Program-made: the position numbers and the translations under genes | The notes under the pieces: generated by a model | Databases searched by the model: none | Seen by the model: only the letters and a program-made list of their open reading frames with translations | What the model was told of the DNA's origin: nothing | Source of the DNA: an uncultured Clostridia bacterium | Lineage (GTDB): Bacteria > Bacillota > Clostridia > UBA1381 | Direction of reading: 5' to 3' | Length of the DNA: 64,000 nucleotides | NCBI GenBank assembly: GCA_934462945.1 | Contig: CAKSJF010000001.1 | Coordinates: 1-64,000 of the forward strand | In this document: in pieces, positions 61,549 to 64,000 of the stretch | Layout of the letters: every line of letters begins with the position of its first letter | How positions within the stretch are numbered: position 1 is the stretch's first letter

Positions 61549-63441
61549 ATGAGTAATTTGACATGGACAGAAAAGGAATATGAACTTGCAGATGTCGGAG
61601 CGGAGAGTGTTCTGCCGAATCTGGAAATTATGAAAAACGGTCAGCAGCGCCGCAATGTGGATTTCGGAGAGGACGAGGAACTTTTTTTAGGGTACGGCTT
61701 TTTAAAATCTGCATATCCGTATAAAATGCAGGATCGCTACCGCCGGGATTTGAAAAAGGAAAAGCGGCTGACAGCGGTTCTGGAAAACCGGTATTTAAGA
61801 GCGGAATTTCTGCCGAATTACGGCGGCAGGCTCTGGTCGCTTTACGATAAGGTGCAGAAAAAAGATCTTTTGTACACAAATGAGGTGATCCGTCCGTCCA
61901 ATCTTGCTGTCCGGGACGCGTGGTTTTCCGGCGGCGCAGAGTGGAACTGCGGCTTTATCGGACACGGACCGTTCACCTGTGTCAATATGTTTTCTGCCGA
62001 GCTTAAAAATGAGGACGGCGATTCGGTTTTGCGCTTTTACGAATACGAAAGAATCCGCGAAATATTCTATCAGATTGATTTCTGGCTGCCGGAGGATTCG
62101 GAATTTTTGCTCATGCACGTGCGGATTGTAAACCCTCATTTTGAGGTTGTACCGATGTATTGGTGGAGCAATATTGCCGTTTGTGAAAATCCTGCGTCCA
62201 GGGTCATTGTAGACGCAGAGGAAAGCTATGCATGCTTCCCGAAGATGGAGCGGATTCCTGTTCCTTACCGGGACGGCGTGGATATAACCTATCCGGTTCA
62301 TACCCGGCATGCGGAGGATTTTTTCTGGAAGCTTCGCAAAAACAGCCGGAAATTTATCGGCTATGTGGATGAAAACGGCTATGGACTTCTCCAGGCATCT
62401 ACCGACCGTTTGCAGGGACGAAAGCTTTTTGTCTGGGGGCAGGGCGCAGGCAGCCGGAACTGGCAGAGGGTTCTGACCAAGGACGGCTCGGATGCGTCCT
62501 ATGTCGAAATTCAGGCAGGTTTAGCAAAAACGCAGTATGAATGCATCCCAATGCCGCCGAGAACTGCATGGGAGTGGACAGAGTGCTATGGAGCTGTGCA
62601 GACAGACCCGCAAAAGGCGCATGGAGACTGGAAGGACGCAAGAGCAGAAATGATTCGCTGTCTGGATAGAAAGCTTCCAAAGGACAGGCTCGAACAGATT
62701 TATGCCGGCGCGCGGAAAACGGCAAAAATGCGTGCAGAAAAAGTCATGCTCTCCGGGAGCGGCTGGGGTGCGTTAGAGACTTTGCGGCAGCATAGAGCCG
62801 GCGGCAGCACCCTGTCAGAACATTTGGATTTTGGAACGGTCACAGACGAGCAAAAGCCGTGGCAGTCACTTTTGGAAAACGGCAGACTGGGGGACACCCA
62901 TTATCATACCTGGATGATCGGACAGAAATGGATTGAACTGTTGGAGGAGGCAGTCCGCGGCGCGGACGCTGAAAATCCGCAAACACTTTGCAGTCTTGCC
63001 TGTGCCTATATTGTGACCGACCGTATAGAGGAGGCAAAACCGCTGGCAGAACGCGCGATGGCTTTGACGGAAAATGAAATTGTGCTCTATACCGCCTCTG
63101 TGATTTATAAGCGCCTGGGTGAGCTTGACCGGGCAATTCAGCTTTTGGAGCAGGCAAACAAGATATGTCCGGACTGTGATTCCCTGGCACGGGAATATGC
63201 CGCTCTGTTAGATCAGGCGGAATGTTATCCAAAAATGCTTGCATTTTTAAAAAATTGCAGCCGGGATCTGATGCGCTATGGATTATTTCAGTTTTATCAG
63301 GCAAAGGCATATTTAAAAACCGGGCATCCGGATTTATGTGAAAAGATTCTTACCGATCCTGAATTTTCTCTGGAATTTATCCGCGAGGGAGAGGTGTCGG
63401 TTGTGCCGGACAAATTTAACTATCGAATGAATGAGGAGTAA
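61549..63441 (+). CDS. DUF5107 domain protein with TPR repeats
   Basis: 630 residues. The N-terminal DUF5107 domain (about 10-290: RYLRAEFLPNYGGRLWSLYD, core LPNYGGRLWSLYDK, and AWFSGGAEWNCGF) looks like a carbohydrate-active super-sandwich; the last 170 residues hold TPR-like helices. Family members occur in sugar-utilisation loci, many being over 1000 residues, so this is a short form; the frame is intact to its stop. The ATG at 61549 follows AAAAGGA; an ATG at 61540 overlaps that site. The next gene begins five bases after the stop. Confidence 0.82.
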   Translation: MSNLTWTEKEYELADVGAESVLPNLEIMKNGQQRRNVDFGEDEELFLGYGFLKSAYPYKMQDRYRRDLKKEKRLTAVLENRYLRAEFLPNYGGRLWSLYDKVQKKDLLYTNEVIRPSNLAVRDAWFSGGAEWNCGFIGHGPFTCVNMFSAELKNEDGDSVLRFYEYERIREIFYQIDFWLPEDSEFLLMHVRIVNPHFEVVPMYWWSNIAVCENPASRVIVDAEESYACFPKMERIPVPYRDGVDITYPVHTRHAEDFFWKLRKNSRKFIGYVDENGYGLLQASTDRLQGRKLFVWGQGAGSRNWQRVLTKDGSDASYVEIQAGLAKTQYECIPMPPRTAWEWTECYGAVQTDPQKAHGDWKDARAEMIRCLDRKLPKDRLEQIYAGARKTAKMRAEKVMLSGSGWGALETLRQHRAGGSTLSEHLDFGTVTDEQKPWQSLLENGRLGDTHYHTWMIGQKWIELLEEAVRGADAENPQTLCSLACAYIVTDRIEEAKPLAERAMALTENEIVLYTASVIYKRLGELDRAIQLLEQANKICPDCDSLAREYAALLDQAECYPKMLAFLKNCSRDLMRYGLFQFYQAKAYLKTGHPDLCEKILTDPEFSLEFIREGEVSVVPDKFNYRMNEE

Positions 63442-63445
63442 AATT

Positions 63446-64000
63446 ATGAAAAAATTAGAATTATGGCAGTTTTCGTCACTGGAAAAAATCTTTTTAAAAG
63501 AACTTCCAAAGGAACAGGAGTTACTCTCCGCATCCGCACTTTTAGGAGAAGAATTTCATTATCAGATCACCTATCTGTATACCTCCGCGGAAAAGAATTT
63601 TTTTGAAATCTTGGTGGATTCTCCGCTCCGGGAATATATCACGGTACATACCGTCGGCAACGTACCGGCAGAGCTGCCGGCATATGAGCATGACTATGAT
63701 GACGATTATATCACCATTGCGCCGGGACTTTTTCCGGATGTACTCTATCCGATGGAGGAAAACCGCGTAGAGGCGCGTTTCAGCCGATATCATAGTTTCT
63801 GGATCACAGTGAAAATTCCGGAGAATCTTCCGGCAGGGGAATATGAAATCTGCTTTACTATGAAAAATGAGGAGCTGGGAATTTGTGAAAGCAAAAAAAT
63901 GAGTCTGACCGTAATCGGTGCAGCGCTCCCAAAACAGAAAATGATTTACACACAGTGGATTTTTCTGGATTCCATTGCAGAATATTATCACCAGGATTTG
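63446..64000 (+). CDS. Glycosidase-like protein (DUF4091-like), partial at window end
   Basis: The first 185 codons are open to the window edge, with GAGGAG before the ATG. The N-terminal part is beta-rich (ITYLYTSAEKNFFEI, WITVKIPENLPAGEYEI), and the last visible residues, YTQWIFLDSIAEYYH, resemble the start of the catalytic region of DUF4091 glycoside-hydrolase-like proteins. It forms an operon with the DUF5107 gene, suggesting a joint role in glycan breakdown. The C-terminus is not in the window. Confidence 0.7.
   Translation, partial: MKKLELWQFSSLEKIFLKELPKEQELLSASALLGEEFHYQITYLYTSAEKNFFEILVDSPLREYITVHTVGNVPAELPAYEHDYDDDYITIAPGLFPDVLYPMEENRVEARFSRYHSFWITVKIPENLPAGEYEICFTMKNEELGICESKKMSLTVIGAALPKQKMIYTQWIFLDSIAEYYHQDL

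Noticed and set aside
61549..63441. DUF5107 gene as a truncated pseudogene
   Set aside because: It is shorter than many relatives but the frame is intact, ends after complete TPR-like helices and is followed at once by a well-formed gene start.

Overview
The window reads as a chromosomal segment of a Gram-positive anaerobic Clostridia-type bacterium (Bacillota), probably a gut relative of the Oscillospirales or Monoglobales; that placement is inference. Supporting signs are an AddAB (not RecBCD) nuclease with the iron-sulfur cysteines of the Bacillota type, a T-box riboswitch, LytR-CpsA-Psr (LCP) wall enzymes, a VanW/G5 protein, an oxygen-sensitive hybrid-cluster protein, 'copper amine oxidase N-terminal' stalk domains, strong AGGAGG ribosome sites and sigma-A promoters with 17-bp spacers. 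I see no rRNA, tRNA, CRISPR array, phage, plasmid or transposase gene.

Layout. 1-3.8 kb: a minus-strand lrp, aminotransferase, pyrG operon beside a miniature inverted-repeat element. 3.8-9.8 kb: ABC exporter, Cys-cluster protein, VanW protein, alpha/beta hydrolase and EamA permease. 9.8-14.8 kb: carB fused by a 4-bp overlap to an orphan histidine kinase. 14.9-17.5 kb: a complete 184-bp inverted-repeat element directly in front of hcp, then a metallo-beta-lactamase-fold hydrolase. 17.6-25.8 kb: addB-addA-chrA-chrA operon with every junction a 4-bp overlap. 25.8-30.8 kb: a large GT-C glycosyltransferase (minus), ribosome hibernation factor, a histidine phosphatase and an SGNH esterase (minus). 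31-34.7 kb: gyrA and two cyclophilins. 34.8-38.3 kb: two LCP proteins and a DtxR-like regulator.

38.3-42.8 kb: a small carbohydrate locus: beta-helix (GH110-like) protein and a large glycosidase-like gene cut by one in-frame TGA, divergent from an AraC regulator. 42.8-48.3 kb: VTC polyphosphate polymerase, DUF4956, CotH with a stalk domain, response regulator and histidine kinase. 48.3-50.1 kb: TrpB2 under a T-box whose specifier codon reads TGG (Trp). 50.1-53.2 kb: cupin, single-pass membrane protein plus SigB/F-type sigma factor, secreted stalk/cohesin-like protein. 53.2-57.5 kb: calcium-type P-ATPase and feoB (minus). 57.6-61.4 kb: GntR, ABC ATPase, permease, DUF4825 lipoprotein. 61.5-64 kb: DUF5107/TPR protein and a glycosidase-like gene that runs off the window.

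The items most worth pursuing are the nonsense or recoded TGA at 41371-41373; two families of palindromic repeats (a 184-bp element whose inner stem keeps pairing while its sequence changes, and a roughly 50-bp terminator-like palindrome in three copies); the sigma factor paired with a membrane protein; the VTC-DUF4956-CotH-two-component cluster; a DtxR-family protein without the usual metal ligands; and ribosome sites buried in hairpins.
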